DNA of 39,652 nt. Origin: Clostridium acetireducens DSM 10703. GTDB lineage: Bacteria > Bacillota > Clostridia > Clostridiales > Clostridiaceae. Positions 17,021 to 26,428 of the stretch are shown one piece after another. How positions within the stretch are numbered: position 1 is the stretch's first letter; every line of letters starts with the position of its first letter. The notes under the pieces were generated by a model. The model was not told where the DNA came from, did no database searches, and was given only the letters and a program-made list of their open reading frames with translations. Position numbers and translations under genes: made by a program. Location of the stretch: the NCBI RefSeq assembly GCF_001758365.1, contig NZ_LZFO01000022.1:1-39652 (forward strand), in the 5' to 3' direction.

Positions 17021-18127
17021 GTGAAAGTTAAATTATTAGATTTGAAAGCACAGTATAAAAATATAGAAAAAGAAATTGATGAAGCTATAAAAGATGTTTT
17101 AGAGTCTACTCAGTTTATTATGGGACCTAATGTAAAAGAATTAGAAAAAGAAATAGCTGATTTTACAGGAGTTAAATATGGAATAGGTGTTGCTAATGGA
17201 ACTGATTCATTAATGTTAACTTTAAAAGCTTTAGGAGTAGGATCAGGAGATGAAGTTATAACAACACCATTTACTTTTTTTGCATCAGCAGAAGTAACAT
17301 CAGTATTAGGAGCTATTCCTGTATTTGCTGATATAGATAAAAATACTTATTGTATAGATCCAAAGAGCATAGAAGAAAAAATTACAGAAAAAACAAAAGC
17401 TATAATTCCAGTTCATATATTTGGTCAAATGTGTGATATGGATAGCATAATGGATATAGCTAAAAGACATAATATACCAGTAATAGAAGATGCTTGTCAA
17501 GCTATAGGTGCTGAATATAAAGGTAAAAAAGCAGGCTCTTTTGGAGTTGCTGGTTGTTATTCTTTTTTCCCAACTAAAAATTTAGGCTGTTATGGTGATG
17601 GAGGAATGATTGTAACAAATGATCAAGATTTAGCTGAAAAAATAAAAATGCTAAGGGTTCATGGAAGTAAGGTTAAATATCACCATGAAGTTATAGGATA
17701 TAATAGTAGACTTGATGAAATACAAGCAGCTATTTTAAGAGTTAAATTTAAATATTTGAATAAATATAATGAATTGAGAAGAGAAAAAGCAAAAATATAT
17801 AATGAGTTATTAAAAGACACACCAGTAGTATTGCCAGTAGAAGAAAAAAATTATAAACATATATATCATCAATATTCAATTTGCGTAGAAAAAAGAGATG
17901 ATATGGTGTCATATTTAAAAAATAAGGGAGTAGCAACTTCTATATATTATCCTATACCAGTTCATTTACTTAAAGTATATGAAAATTTAGCATACAAAAA
18001 AGGAGATTTACCTGTAACAGAAAATATTTGCGAAAGGGTGTTTGCACTTCCAATGTATCCAGAATTACCAATAGAACAACAAGAATATGTTGTTTCATGT
18101 ATTAAAGAATTTTATAACAACAAATAG
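17021..18127 (+). CDS. DegT/DnrJ/EryC1/StrS aminotransferase, WbpE-like
   Basis: This 368-aa PLP enzyme transfers an amino group to a keto nucleotide sugar. The opening KLLDLKAQYKNIEKEID, the FIMGPNVKELE block, GVANGTDSLMLTLKALG, EDACQAIGAEYKG, and SFFPTKNLGCYGDGGM with PLP lysine K186 fit the WbpE/WlbC group, which aminates C3 of the UDP-GlcNAcA 3-keto product. GTG 17021 is the best start: AAGGAG ends at 17011, so ATG 17012 is too close. It follows the dehydratase by 23 bases and is followed by a new promoter and the 6-dehydrogenase. With the WbpA-, WbpB-, WbpD- and WbpI-like genes it forms a complete set. It could instead aminate the dehydratase product, so its exact substrate is not certain. 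Confidence 0.87.
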   Translation: MKVKLLDLKAQYKNIEKEIDEAIKDVLESTQFIMGPNVKELEKEIADFTGVKYGIGVANGTDSLMLTLKALGVGSGDEVITTPFTFFASAEVTSVLGAIPVFADIDKNTYCIDPKSIEEKITEKTKAIIPVHIFGQMCDMDSIMDIAKRHNIPVIEDACQAIGAEYKGKKAGSFGVAGCYSFFPTKNLGCYGDGGMIVTNDQDLAEKIKMLRVHGSKVKYHHEVIGYNSRLDEIQAAILRVKFKYLNKYNELRREKAKIYNELLKDTPVVLPVEEKNYKHIYHQYSICVEKRDDMVSYLKNKGVATSIYYPIPVHLLKVYENLAYKKGDLPVTENICERVFALPMYPELPIEQQEYVVSCIKEFYNNK

Positions 18128-18156
18128 TTATTATTTAAAAATTTACAATTAGTTAA

Positions 18157-18186
18157 TTGACCTTTATAAACATAAAAGTATATAAT
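18157..18186 (+). promoter_or_regulatory. Predicted internal promoter before the UDP-sugar dehydrogenase gene
   Basis: TTGACC (18157-18162), an 18-base spacer and TATAAT (18181-18186), 35 bases before the ATG at 18222. The -35 is one of the strongest in the window, so the biosynthetic genes from 18222 on can be transcribed independently of the dehydratase. Confidence 0.72.
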
Positions 18187-18221
18187 TTATTTGTTTATGC
18201 TATTACCAAGGAGGTAAAAAT

Positions 18222-19538
18222 ATGTCATCACTTAGAGAAGAATTAATATTAAAATTAAACAATAAAACTGCTAAATTAGGAGTTGTAGGTCTTGGATATG
18301 TTGGCTTACCTTTAGCAGTAGAAAAGGCTAAAGCAGGATATGAAGTAATAGGCTTCGATGTTCAAGATAAAAAAGTAGAACTAGTTAATGAAGGACATAA
18401 TTATATTGGTGATGTAGTAAATTGCGATTTAGAAAGATTAGTTAAAGATGGTAAATTAAGAGCAACTACAGATTTTAGTTTTGTAAAAGATGTAGATACA
18501 GTATGTATATGTGTGCCTACACCATTAGATTTATATAAACAACCAGATATATCTTATGTTGTCAATTCAACTAAAAGTGTATCTAAATATTTGCATAAAG
18601 GTATGTTAATAATTCTTGAAAGCACTACTTATCCAGGTACAACAGAAGAAGTTTTAAGGCCTATTTTGGAAGAGAGTGGATTAAAGTGCGGAAAAGATTT
18701 CTTTTTAGCTTTTTCACCAGAAAGAGTAGATCCAGGTAATAAACAATTTAAAACAAAAAATACTCCTAAAGTAGTTGGAGGATGTACTCCAGAATGTACT
18801 GAGGTTGCAGCTACATTATATAGGAATGTATTAGAAAGTGAAGTTTATACAGTATCATCACCAGCTGTAGCAGAAATGGAAAAAATATTAGAAAATACTT
18901 TTAGAAATATAAATATAGGTTTAGCTAATGAAATGGCTATACTTTGCAAGAGAATGGGTATAGATATTTGGGAAGTTATAGATGCAGCTAAAACAAAACC
19001 ATATGGTTTCATGGCATTTTATCCAGGTCCAGGTTTAGGTGGACATTGTATACCACTAGATCCATTTTATTTAGCATGGAAAGCAAGAGAATATGATTAT
19101 CATACAAGACTTATAGAAATATCAGGAGAAATAAATGATTATATGCCTGAATTTGTAGTGGAAAATTCAATGAAGTTATTAAATGAACAGAAAAAAGCTT
19201 TAAATGGTGCTAAAGTATTATTGCTAGGAGCAGCTTATAAAAATGATATAGATGATATGAGAGAGTCTCCAGTTTTAAAAGTTATTGATAACTTAAAAAA
19301 GAATGGAGCAGATATAATTTATAATGATCCACATATACCTGAATTTACTCATAGAGGAGTACTTTATAAATCAGTTAATTGGGAAGAAGAAATAGATAAA
19401 GCAGATATAGTTATAATTACAACAAATCATAGTTGCTATGATTATGAAACGATAGTAGCAAAAGCAAATATATTATATGATACAAGAAATGCTACTAAGG
19501 ATGTAAAGAATAATAGAGAAAAGATTCATAAACTTTAA
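18222..19538 (+). CDS. UDP-N-acetylglucosamine 6-dehydrogenase (WbpA-like)
   Basis: This 438-aa nucleotide-sugar dehydrogenase oxidises C6 of a UDP-sugar to the acid with two NAD. It has the N-terminal Rossmann site VGLGYVGLPLA, CVPTPL, ESTTYPGTT, SPERVDPGN, the catalytic GGHCIPLDP with C276, and a C-terminal domain with LLLGAAYKNDIDDMRESP. The SPERVDPGN and GGHCIPLDP form is typical of the UDP-GlcNAc/UDP-HexNAc 6-dehydrogenases (WbpA, WbpO) rather than UDP-glucose dehydrogenase. The ATG at 18222 follows AAGGAGG. It would supply UDP-GlcNAcA to the WbpB/WbpE-like enzymes next to it. It carries its own promoter, and a small hairpin lies after its stop. Confidence 0.92.
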   Translation: MSSLREELILKLNNKTAKLGVVGLGYVGLPLAVEKAKAGYEVIGFDVQDKKVELVNEGHNYIGDVVNCDLERLVKDGKLRATTDFSFVKDVDTVCICVPTPLDLYKQPDISYVVNSTKSVSKYLHKGMLIILESTTYPGTTEEVLRPILEESGLKCGKDFFLAFSPERVDPGNKQFKTKNTPKVVGGCTPECTEVAATLYRNVLESEVYTVSSPAVAEMEKILENTFRNINIGLANEMAILCKRMGIDIWEVIDAAKTKPYGFMAFYPGPGLGGHCIPLDPFYLAWKAREYDYHTRLIEISGEINDYMPEFVVENSMKLLNEQKKALNGAKVLLLGAAYKNDIDDMRESPVLKVIDNLKKNGADIIYNDPHIPEFTHRGVLYKSVNWEEEIDKADIVIITTNHSCYDYETIVAKANILYDTRNATKDVKNNREKIHKL

Positions 19539-19539
19539 T

Positions 19540-19566
19540 AATAGGGTAAGTTTATCTTATCCTATT
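19540..19566 (+). terminator. Short hairpin between the 6-dehydrogenase and oxidoreductase genes
   Basis: AATAGGGTAAG (19540-19550) pairs with CTTATCCTATT (19556-19566), with one G-T pair and a 5-base loop. No T run follows, so it is more likely a processing or attenuation site than a full terminator. Confidence 0.4.
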
Positions 19567-19596
19567 ATCCTATAATAAGATAATGAGGTGAGTATA

Positions 19597-20703
19597 TTGA
19601 AAAAATTAAAATTTGCTATTATAGGTTGTGGAAGAATTTCATATAAACATGTAGAAGCGTTAATTAGTAATAAAGATGAATCCGAACTTATAGCAGTTTG
19701 CGATGTATTAAAAGAAAAAGCTGAAGAAAAAAAAGAAGAATACATATCAAAATTAGAAGAAAAGAAAGAAGTTAAAGTATATACAGATTACAAAGAAATG
19801 CTTGAAAATGAAGAAATAGATGTAGTTACTATTGCTACAGAAAGTGGATATCATCCAGATATAGCTGTTTATTGTATGAATAAAGGTAAACACGTTATTT
19901 GTGAAAAACCTATGGCTTTATCAATAGAAGATGCAGATAGAATGATAAAATGTTCTAGAGACAATAATGTAAAATTATGCGTAAGTCATCAAAATAGATT
20001 TAATAAACCTATTCAACAATTAAGAGAAGCTGTAGAAGAAGGAAGATTTGGAAGATTGGTTAATGGAACAGCTAGAATACTTTGGAATAGAAATATGGGT
20101 TATTATACTCAAGCTCCTTGGAGAGGAACATGGAAATTAGATGGTGGTACATTAATGAATCAATGTATACACAATATTGACTTACTTCAATGGATGATGG
20201 GTGGAGAAATAGATACAGTATATGCTCAATGTGATACATTTTTAAGAGATATAGAAGCAGAAGATTTTGGTGCTATAATAATTAGATTTAAAAATGGATC
20301 TATAGGAATGGTAGAGGGAAGTGCTTGTGTATATCCTAAAAATTTAGAAGAAACATTAAGTATATTTGGAGAAAAAGGAGCAGTATGTATTGGAGGACTT
20401 GCAGTAAATAAAATAGAAACTTGGAGATTTGGTGACGGAAAAGATAATGAAGAAGATATATTAAAAGAGCAAGGAGCAGATCCAGATACAGTATACGGAT
20501 TTGGACATAATTTATTATTTAAGGATGTAATAGATTCTATAAATAATAATAGAGAACCTTTAATAAATGGTGAAGAAGGCAAAAAAGGAATGGCTATAAT
20601 ACTTGCTGCATATAAATCAAGACTTACAGGAATGCCTGTTAAATTCCCATTAGAAAAGTTTTCAACTATGGAAATGGAAAATGTTGAAAAAATTCATAAG
20701 TAA
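19597..20703 (+). CDS. Gfo/Idh/MocA oxidoreductase, WbpB/WlbA-like
   Basis: This 368-aa NAD(P)-dependent oxidoreductase has the N-terminal site IIGCGRIS (from residue 8), the signature VICEKP (E103, K104, P105), and the catalytic block DGGTLMNQCIHNIDLL (D182, H192). In the Wbp/Wlb route this family oxidises C3 of UDP-GlcNAcA to the 3-keto form, often recycling NADH within the coupled aminotransferase step. The TTG at 19597 is chosen because GAGGTG ends at 19590, six bases upstream; the in-frame GTG at 19588 is part of that site. The gene lies between the 6-dehydrogenase and the acetyltransferase, 27 bases before the latter. Family is sure; the 3-oxidation role is inferred from neighbours. Confidence 0.88.
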   Translation: MKKLKFAIIGCGRISYKHVEALISNKDESELIAVCDVLKEKAEEKKEEYISKLEEKKEVKVYTDYKEMLENEEIDVVTIATESGYHPDIAVYCMNKGKHVICEKPMALSIEDADRMIKCSRDNNVKLCVSHQNRFNKPIQQLREAVEEGRFGRLVNGTARILWNRNMGYYTQAPWRGTWKLDGGTLMNQCIHNIDLLQWMMGGEIDTVYAQCDTFLRDIEAEDFGAIIIRFKNGSIGMVEGSACVYPKNLEETLSIFGEKGAVCIGGLAVNKIETWRFGDGKDNEEDILKEQGADPDTVYGFGHNLLFKDVIDSINNNREPLINGEEGKKGMAIILAAYKSRLTGMPVKFPLEKFSTMEMENVEKIHK

Positions 20704-20730
20704 TTTTATATAGAATGGAGAAAGTAATTT

Positions 20731-21483
20731 ATGAACAATGATATGAAATATGTATCAGAAAAAGCTAACATAGGAAATAACGTAAAAATAGGAAGATTTG
20801 TAGTTATAGAAGACAATGTAACTATAGGAGACAACTGCATTATTGCTAATAATGTAGTTATTCATGAAGGATCAGTTATAGGAAGTAATGTAAGAATTGA
20901 TGATAATACAGTAATAGGAAAACAACCTATGCGTTCAGTAAACAGTATATTTAAAGATGAAGAAAAACTTCCAGATTGTAAAATAGAAGATGGATGTTTA
21001 ATAGGTGCAGGAGTTATAATATATTGTGGTTGTACAATAGGAGAAAAAACTTTAGTTGCAGATTTATCAACTATAAGAGAAAATGTAACTATAGGAAGTA
21101 AGACTATTGTAGGAAGAGGAGTTGCTGTAGAAAATTTCTGTAAAGTAGGATCAAACTGCAAGTTGGAAACTAATGTATACATTACTGCTTATTCAGAAAT
21201 TGAAGATAATGTATTTATAGCTCCAGGAGTTGTTACATCTAATGATAATTATGCAGCTCGTTCAAAGGAAAGATATAAACACTTTAAAGGTGTTACTGTA
21301 AAAAAAGGTGGAAGAATAGGAGCTCAAGCAACAATATTGCCTGGGAAAATAATAAATGAAGATGGATTTGTGGCAGCAGCAAGTGTTGTGACAAAGGATG
21401 TAGAAAAAGCAAAAATAGTAACAGGAAATCCAGCTAAATATTTTAAGGATGTACCAGAAGAACAACTTCTTAAGAATCAATAA
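20731..21483 (+). CDS. Hexapeptide-repeat N-acyltransferase, WbpD-like
   Basis: This 250-aa protein is a left-handed beta-helix acyltransferase with many hexapeptide repeats of the IGxN/VxIG kind from the N-terminus on (ANIGNN, VTIGDN, GSVIGSN and others). The C-terminal part, FIAPGVVTSNDNYAARSKER then GRIGAQATILPG and VVTKDV...GNPAK, resembles WbpD/WlbB, which acetylates the 3-amino group of UDP-GlcNAc3NA using acetyl-CoA. It is longer than WbpD (about 190 aa) because of additional N-terminal repeats. The ATG at 20731 has a GGAGAAAG site. It lies 27 bases after the WbpB-like gene. The acetyl donor and exact acceptor are inferred from context; the fold is certain. Confidence 0.88.
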   Translation: MNNDMKYVSEKANIGNNVKIGRFVVIEDNVTIGDNCIIANNVVIHEGSVIGSNVRIDDNTVIGKQPMRSVNSIFKDEEKLPDCKIEDGCLIGAGVIIYCGCTIGEKTLVADLSTIRENVTIGSKTIVGRGVAVENFCKVGSNCKLETNVYITAYSEIEDNVFIAPGVVTSNDNYAARSKERYKHFKGVTVKKGGRIGAQATILPGKIINEDGFVAAASVVTKDVEKAKIVTGNPAKYFKDVPEEQLLKNQ

Positions 21484-21512
21484 ATAGTTGGCTTGATAAT
21501 ATGGAGGATGGA

Positions 21513-22997
21513 ATGAGACTTAATATAAATAATATTACTTTTGTATATATATTACTTATTTTATCTATTGTAGGTAACTTTTTTATGTTTCCACAATTAG
21601 CATTAGTACATTTATTTGCTATTATATATTTAACAATATCGTATAAGTATTTTTCAGATACAGCAAAAGATATGGTATATTACAGTACCATACTCTTTGC
21701 TTTAATCAATTTTTCATTAAAAATTCCTCTAGGAAGCAGATATGACATATATTATTTTTATATTACATTATTTATATATATAGTTATTTTTGTGATAAAT
21801 ACTATTAAAACCAATAATTTACATATTAAAAGTGTAATTAAAAATAAGTATTCATTGTTTTTAGTTGTGTTTTTTGTTTATATGATATTAAGTGTACTGT
21901 TAGCTACGGATAAAAAAATGGCTATTAAATATATATTTAATTTTTGTATTATGATTTCTTTATTATTAATGTTTGTATTTGAAAATATAAATCAACATGT
22001 TATAAAAAAAACATTGAATTTTTTACAATATGTTTATGTAGGTATAATATCATTAGGGTTATTAGAGATATTTGGTATAAGATATGGTACAAGAAATCAC
22101 TTTGCAGAATGGGATGCTATTGCTTTTCAAATTCATTATGTAAAGAGGATACCAGTAGTATTTTTTTATAATCCTAATAATTATGCTATTTTTTTGGTTA
22201 TAGGAATGATATTAACAGGTATGCAAATTATATTTAGTAAAAATAAAAAGAAAAGATATATATATATATCAATATATGTTTTAAGTCAAATAAATTTAAT
22301 TTTTACTAGATCTAGAACTGCATGGCTTACAATTTTTATAGCTTTTATGTTTTGTGCAGCATTTTATTATATTAAGGGTAAAGAAGATAGCAAAAGAATC
22401 GGGAAAAGTGTGTTAAAACTTGCTTGTTTTACTCTTATAATATTTTTAGCAATATCATTTATACCAGGAATGCAGCCTTATTATGGTAAAATAACTGGTT
22501 CAAAGTTATTAAGTAAATTAAATATATCTGGATTTGAATATAAAAGTCCAGATGATGAAAAATTACTTGCTTTAGGCAAAAAAGGTTCTAGCAATCAAAG
22601 ATTTACTTTACTATATGATGTTATTCATGGTGTTATAGTAAAGAAAAATTATTTAGGGTTTGGAGCAGGAAATATAGAAAATTATGTTGAAAGTATGGCA
22701 AATACATACGGTGTATTAAATATTCATAGTTTATGGTTCGAAATTTTAGGAAATTTCGGTATAGCAATATTTTTATATACTATATATATATATTTAAGTA
22801 TGATTTACAATTGTTTAAAAAATTATAAATTTGCAAATGAAGAAATGAAAAAATATTTAATTATGATTTCTACAGCTACATTTGCTTTTATATTCTTAGC
22901 ATTTGCTCCTAGTACTATGATGTGGTATCCAGCATTTTGGATGACACTAGGAATGACTATTGCTTTAATTAAATATAATAAATTATTAAAGAATTGA
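21513..22997 (+). CDS. O-antigen polymerase-like membrane protein (Wzy)
   Basis: This 494-aa protein has roughly a dozen hydrophobic spans and a large hydrophilic loop at about residues 330-400, the pattern of Wzy/WaaL-type polymerases and ligases (Wzy_C-like). The loop contains GSSNQRFTLLYDVIHGV and LGFGAGNIENYV, a common arrangement in this family (R near the loop start, then GxGxGN). It would join polyprenyl-linked repeat units on the outer face of the membrane. I chose ATG 21513 because GGAGG (21503-21507) precedes it; the in-frame ATG at 21501 overlaps that site. It follows the WbpD-like gene by 29 bases. Ligase versus polymerase cannot be distinguished; a second such protein lies at 30039. 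Confidence 0.82.
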   Translation: MRLNINNITFVYILLILSIVGNFFMFPQLALVHLFAIIYLTISYKYFSDTAKDMVYYSTILFALINFSLKIPLGSRYDIYYFYITLFIYIVIFVINTIKTNNLHIKSVIKNKYSLFLVVFFVYMILSVLLATDKKMAIKYIFNFCIMISLLLMFVFENINQHVIKKTLNFLQYVYVGIISLGLLEIFGIRYGTRNHFAEWDAIAFQIHYVKRIPVVFFYNPNNYAIFLVIGMILTGMQIIFSKNKKKRYIYISIYVLSQINLIFTRSRTAWLTIFIAFMFCAAFYYIKGKEDSKRIGKSVLKLACFTLIIFLAISFIPGMQPYYGKITGSKLLSKLNISGFEYKSPDDEKLLALGKKGSSNQRFTLLYDVIHGVIVKKNYLGFGAGNIENYVESMANTYGVLNIHSLWFEILGNFGIAIFLYTIYIYLSMIYNCLKNYKFANEEMKKYLIMISTATFAFIFLAFAPSTMMWYPAFWMTLGMTIALIKYNKLLKN

Positions 22998-23006
22998 GGT
23001 GCTGAT

Positions 23007-24149
23007 TTGAATATACTTATATTAACAAGTTGGTATCCAAGTAAAAAAAATTTAGTTAGCGGAATATTTGTAAAAGAACAAATAAAAGCATTAAAGTGTT
23101 TAGGATTAAATCCTGTAGTATTTTATCCTTTTGATACTTCAATAAAGCCTAATTCTTTAACATGGGATTTAGAAGATGGAGTTAAAGTATATAGAGCAAA
23201 TACAGATTACATTAAAAATTCTAAGTTATCAAAAATTAATAGTTTTATGAAGTCAGTAAGATTTTTAAATAAAGTAGTTAAAGAAAATAATATAGAATTA
23301 ATTCATAGTCATGTATGTTATGGAGCAGGATTTATAGCTAACTTATATACGAAATTTAACAATATTCCATATATAATAACAGAGCATATGTCTACAATAA
23401 AAGAATTTTCTTTAAAGCCTTATAATAGAATATTATTTAAATCATCTTATAAAAGAGCTAAAAAAGTTATTACAGTAAGTTCATTCTTAAGTAATGAACT
23501 TACTAGTTTAGGATACCAATTTCATAAAGAAATAATAGGTAATGTAGTTAATGTAGATGAGTATGAATTAAATTATTCAAAAGAAAATGACATATTTAAT
23601 ATTCTTTTTATAGGTATAATGGGAGAAAATGAAGTAAAAGGATTACCATTTTTTATACCTGCATTAGCAAAATTTATGTGTAATAATCCTCAATATAATA
23701 TAAAATTTCACTTAATTGGGGACGGAATAAAAAGAAAAAAATATGAATCGTTATGTAATGAATATAAAATTTCTCAAAACTGTATTTTTTATGGAGCTGT
23801 AGATAAGAAAGATATTCCTAGGTATATTAAAAATAGTAGCTTTTTAGTATTGCCAAGTGTAAAAGAAACATTTGGAAGTGTTTTAATAGAAGCTATGGCA
23901 GGAGGTAAACCTGTACTTGCAACTAAATGTGGTGGACCTCAGGAATTTGTAAATAAAAAAGTAGGAGTACTAGTGGATTCTAAAAGTGAAGAAGCTTTAG
24001 AAGAAGGATTAAAGAAAATAATAGAGAACTATGATAAATTTGATACTTTATATATAAGAAATTATATTAAAAATAACTATAGCTATGAAGCGGTAGGAAG
24101 TAAGTTAAAATGCTTATATGAGGATATTTTATTAAAAAGTAATAAGTAA
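23007..24149 (+). CDS. Glycosyltransferase family 4
   Basis: This 380-aa GT-B glycosyltransferase starts MNILILTSWYPSKKN and keeps the N-terminal GT4 acceptor-domain features (IFVKEQIKALK, HSHVCYGAGF). The C-terminal donor domain carries HLIGDGIKRKKYE, VLPSVKETFGSVLIEAMAGG with the E-x7-E pair (E287, E295), and GKPVLATKCGGPQEF. It would add a sugar from a nucleotide donor to the growing lipid-linked chain at the inner membrane face; donor and linkage are unknown. The start is TTG 23007 with GAGGTG upstream. It lies 9 bases after the polymerase gene, so the two are probably translationally close. Confidence 0.88.
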   Translation: MNILILTSWYPSKKNLVSGIFVKEQIKALKCLGLNPVVFYPFDTSIKPNSLTWDLEDGVKVYRANTDYIKNSKLSKINSFMKSVRFLNKVVKENNIELIHSHVCYGAGFIANLYTKFNNIPYIITEHMSTIKEFSLKPYNRILFKSSYKRAKKVITVSSFLSNELTSLGYQFHKEIIGNVVNVDEYELNYSKENDIFNILFIGIMGENEVKGLPFFIPALAKFMCNNPQYNIKFHLIGDGIKRKKYESLCNEYKISQNCIFYGAVDKKDIPRYIKNSSFLVLPSVKETFGSVLIEAMAGGKPVLATKCGGPQEFVNKKVGVLVDSKSEEALEEGLKKIIENYDKFDTLYIRNYIKNNYSYEAVGSKLKCLYEDILLKSNK

Positions 24150-24187
24150 AAATACTTTTTATAAAATGGAAAGAGGAGTGTAATATT

Positions 24188-25294
24188 GTGCCTAATTGTA
24201 TATTTCATATTCCATATAATGTGGATCCAAATTGGCCATCAGGTTCAAATATAAGACCTATAAAAATGATAAATGCATTTAAAGAAAATGGGTATAATGT
24301 AGAAGTTATAATGGGGTATGGTAAGGAAAGGGAAAAAAAAATAAAGGAAATAAAAAATAATATTAAAAATGGAGTAAAATATGATTTTTTATATTCAGAA
24401 AGTTCTACAGAGCCTACACTATTAACTGAAAAAAATCATCTGCCATTATATCCTTTTTTAGACTTTGGATTTTTAAAGTATTGTAAAAATCATAATATAA
24501 AAATAGGATTATTTTATAGAGATATACATTGGAGATTTTCACAATATAAAAAAAACGTTAATATATTCAAAAGGTTAGTTGCTTATATTTTTTATTTTTA
24601 TGATTTATTAAAATATAAAGGATTAATAGATATATTATATTTGCCAAGTAAAAAAATGTATGAATATATACCTATAAAATTAAATTGCAGAGTAGAAGAA
24701 TTACCTCCTGCTTTTGAAGTATTTACTAATACCCATTCAAAATCTCAAGAGAGTAAAAAAAAGGAATTAATAAATATATTTTATGTTGGAGGAGTCAATC
24801 CTCAACTATATAATTTAGAAAAAATGTTTTCTGTAATAAATAGAGAAAATAAATATAAATTAATTGTTTGTTGTAGAGAAAATGAGTGGAAGTCTTGTAG
24901 CAAAAGATATGAAAAATATATTAATGATAAAATAGAAATTATTCATAAAAAAGATAAGGAATTGGATGAATATTTTAATGAGGCTGATGTAGTAAGCTTA
25001 TTTTTAGAACCTCAAGAATATTGGAAATTTGCAATACCAGTTAAATTGTTTACATATATATCCTATGGAAAACCTATAATATGTTGTAAAAATACAGCAG
25101 TTGGAGAGTTTGTTAATGATAATTCAATAGGATGGGTTATAGATTATTCTGAAGATAGTCTTTCTTTATTGCTAAAACAGTTATTTAATAATAAAGAAAA
25201 AATATATATAAAGAATTCAAATATTAGTAAAATAATAGATAATCATAATTGGAAAGCTAGAGGAAGAAAAGTAATAAATAACTTAACAAGTTAA
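24188..25294 (+). CDS. Glycosyltransferase, GT4-like (divergent)
   Basis: This 368-aa protein is a GT-B-type glycosyltransferase with a divergent N-terminal half (IPYNVDPNWPSGSNIRPIKM) and a C-terminal domain recognisable by NIFYVGGVNPQLYNLEKM, ADVVSLFLEPQEYWKFAIPV, and KLFTYISYGKPIICC, the GT4-like nucleotide-binding end. The start is a GTG at 24188 preceded by GAGGAG. No membrane segment is obvious. It is one of the five glycosyltransferases besides WecG/TagA in the locus and shows only distant similarity to the others, suggesting a distinct linkage. Donor and acceptor cannot be read from sequence. Confidence 0.72.
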   Translation: MPNCIFHIPYNVDPNWPSGSNIRPIKMINAFKENGYNVEVIMGYGKEREKKIKEIKNNIKNGVKYDFLYSESSTEPTLLTEKNHLPLYPFLDFGFLKYCKNHNIKIGLFYRDIHWRFSQYKKNVNIFKRLVAYIFYFYDLLKYKGLIDILYLPSKKMYEYIPIKLNCRVEELPPAFEVFTNTHSKSQESKKKELINIFYVGGVNPQLYNLEKMFSVINRENKYKLIVCCRENEWKSCSKRYEKYINDKIEIIHKKDKELDEYFNEADVVSLFLEPQEYWKFAIPVKLFTYISYGKPIICCKNTAVGEFVNDNSIGWVIDYSEDSLSLLLKQLFNNKEKIYIKNSNISKIIDNHNWKARGRKVINNLTS

Positions 25295-25324
25295 GTTATT
25301 TTCTAATACGTTGGAGGCATAAAA

Positions 25325-26407
25325 ATGAAAATATGTTATTTAGCTGATGCTAATAGTACACATACTAAAAAATGGTGTGGCTTTTTCAAGAAAAAAGGCT
25401 ATGATATACATGTAATATCATTAAATGATGGACAAATAGAGGGAGTTACAGTACATAGTTTTAATAAAGATTTAGATAAAATAAGAAAAGGAAGTTCTTT
25501 CAGTAAAATTTCTTATATAAAATATTTTAAACATATAAAAAATATAATAGGAAAAATAAAGCCAGATATACTGCATGCACATTATGCTACTAGTTATGGA
25601 CTATTAGGTGCACTTTCAGGGTTTCATCCTTATGTTTTATCGGTATGGGGAAGTGATGTATTTGACTTTCCTAAAGAAGGTTTTTTACAGACATTAATGA
25701 TTAAATACAATTTATCAAAAGCAGATGTTATTTTATCTACAAGCAAAGTAATGGCTAAAGAAACTAAAAACTATACTAATAAAGAAATAGTTGTTACTCC
25801 TTTTGGAGTTGATATTGATAAGTTTAAACCTAAGTTTAAAAAAAATTCAAATGAAATAATAATAGGAACGGTAAAGACATTAGAAGCTAAATATGGAATT
25901 GAGTATTTAGTAAGAGCATTTAAAAAAGCTAAAGAAAAATGTCCTAATAAAAATATTAAATTAGAAATAGCAGGAAAAGGAAGTCAAAAAGAATATTTAA
26001 AAGATTTATGTAAAGAATTAAATATTGATGATGATGTTAAATTTCTAGGATTTCTAAATGCTGATGAGGTAATAGAATCTTTTAATAGATTTGATATAGC
26101 AGTATTTCCTTCTACATTAGATAGTGAGAGCTTTGGTGTAGCAGCAGTGGAGGCTCAAGCTTGTGGAACCCCTGTTATAGTTTCAAATGTAGGAGGGCTA
26201 CCGGAGGCTACTAATCCAGGAGTAAGTAGTTTGTTAGTTGATAAAGAAGATGTTCATAGTCTTTCAAAAGCAATTATAAAATTAATAGGAAATGAAAAAT
26301 TAAGATGTAATATGGGGGTAAATGGAAGAGAATTTGTAGAAGAAAATTTTAATATAAAAGATAACTTTAATAAAGTAGATGACATATACAAAAGTTTAAT
26401 AAAATAG
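25325..26407 (+). CDS. Glycosyltransferase family 4
   Basis: This 360-aa GT4 enzyme opens KICYLADANSTHTKKWCGFF, the variant in which the acceptor domain begins with a short loop around residues 8-18. It carries HAHYATSYGLLGALSG, SVWGSDVFDFP, the donor-domain start EIIIGTVKTLEAKYGIEYL, and SESFGVAAVEAQACGTPV with the E-x7-E pair (E268, E276). The ATG at 25325 follows TTGGAGGC. It lies 30 bases after the previous gene and 21 bases before the 2-epimerase. Role is addition of one sugar to the repeat unit; the donor is not predictable. Confidence 0.88.
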   Translation: MKICYLADANSTHTKKWCGFFKKKGYDIHVISLNDGQIEGVTVHSFNKDLDKIRKGSSFSKISYIKYFKHIKNIIGKIKPDILHAHYATSYGLLGALSGFHPYVLSVWGSDVFDFPKEGFLQTLMIKYNLSKADVILSTSKVMAKETKNYTNKEIVVTPFGVDIDKFKPKFKKNSNEIIIGTVKTLEAKYGIEYLVRAFKKAKEKCPNKNIKLEIAGKGSQKEYLKDLCKELNIDDDVKFLGFLNADEVIESFNRFDIAVFPSTLDSESFGVAAVEAQACGTPVIVSNVGGLPEATNPGVSSLLVDKEDVHSLSKAIIKLIGNEKLRCNMGVNGREFVEENFNIKDNFNKVDDIYKSLIK

Positions 26408-26428
26408 GTTCTGTTTGGAGGGTAACAT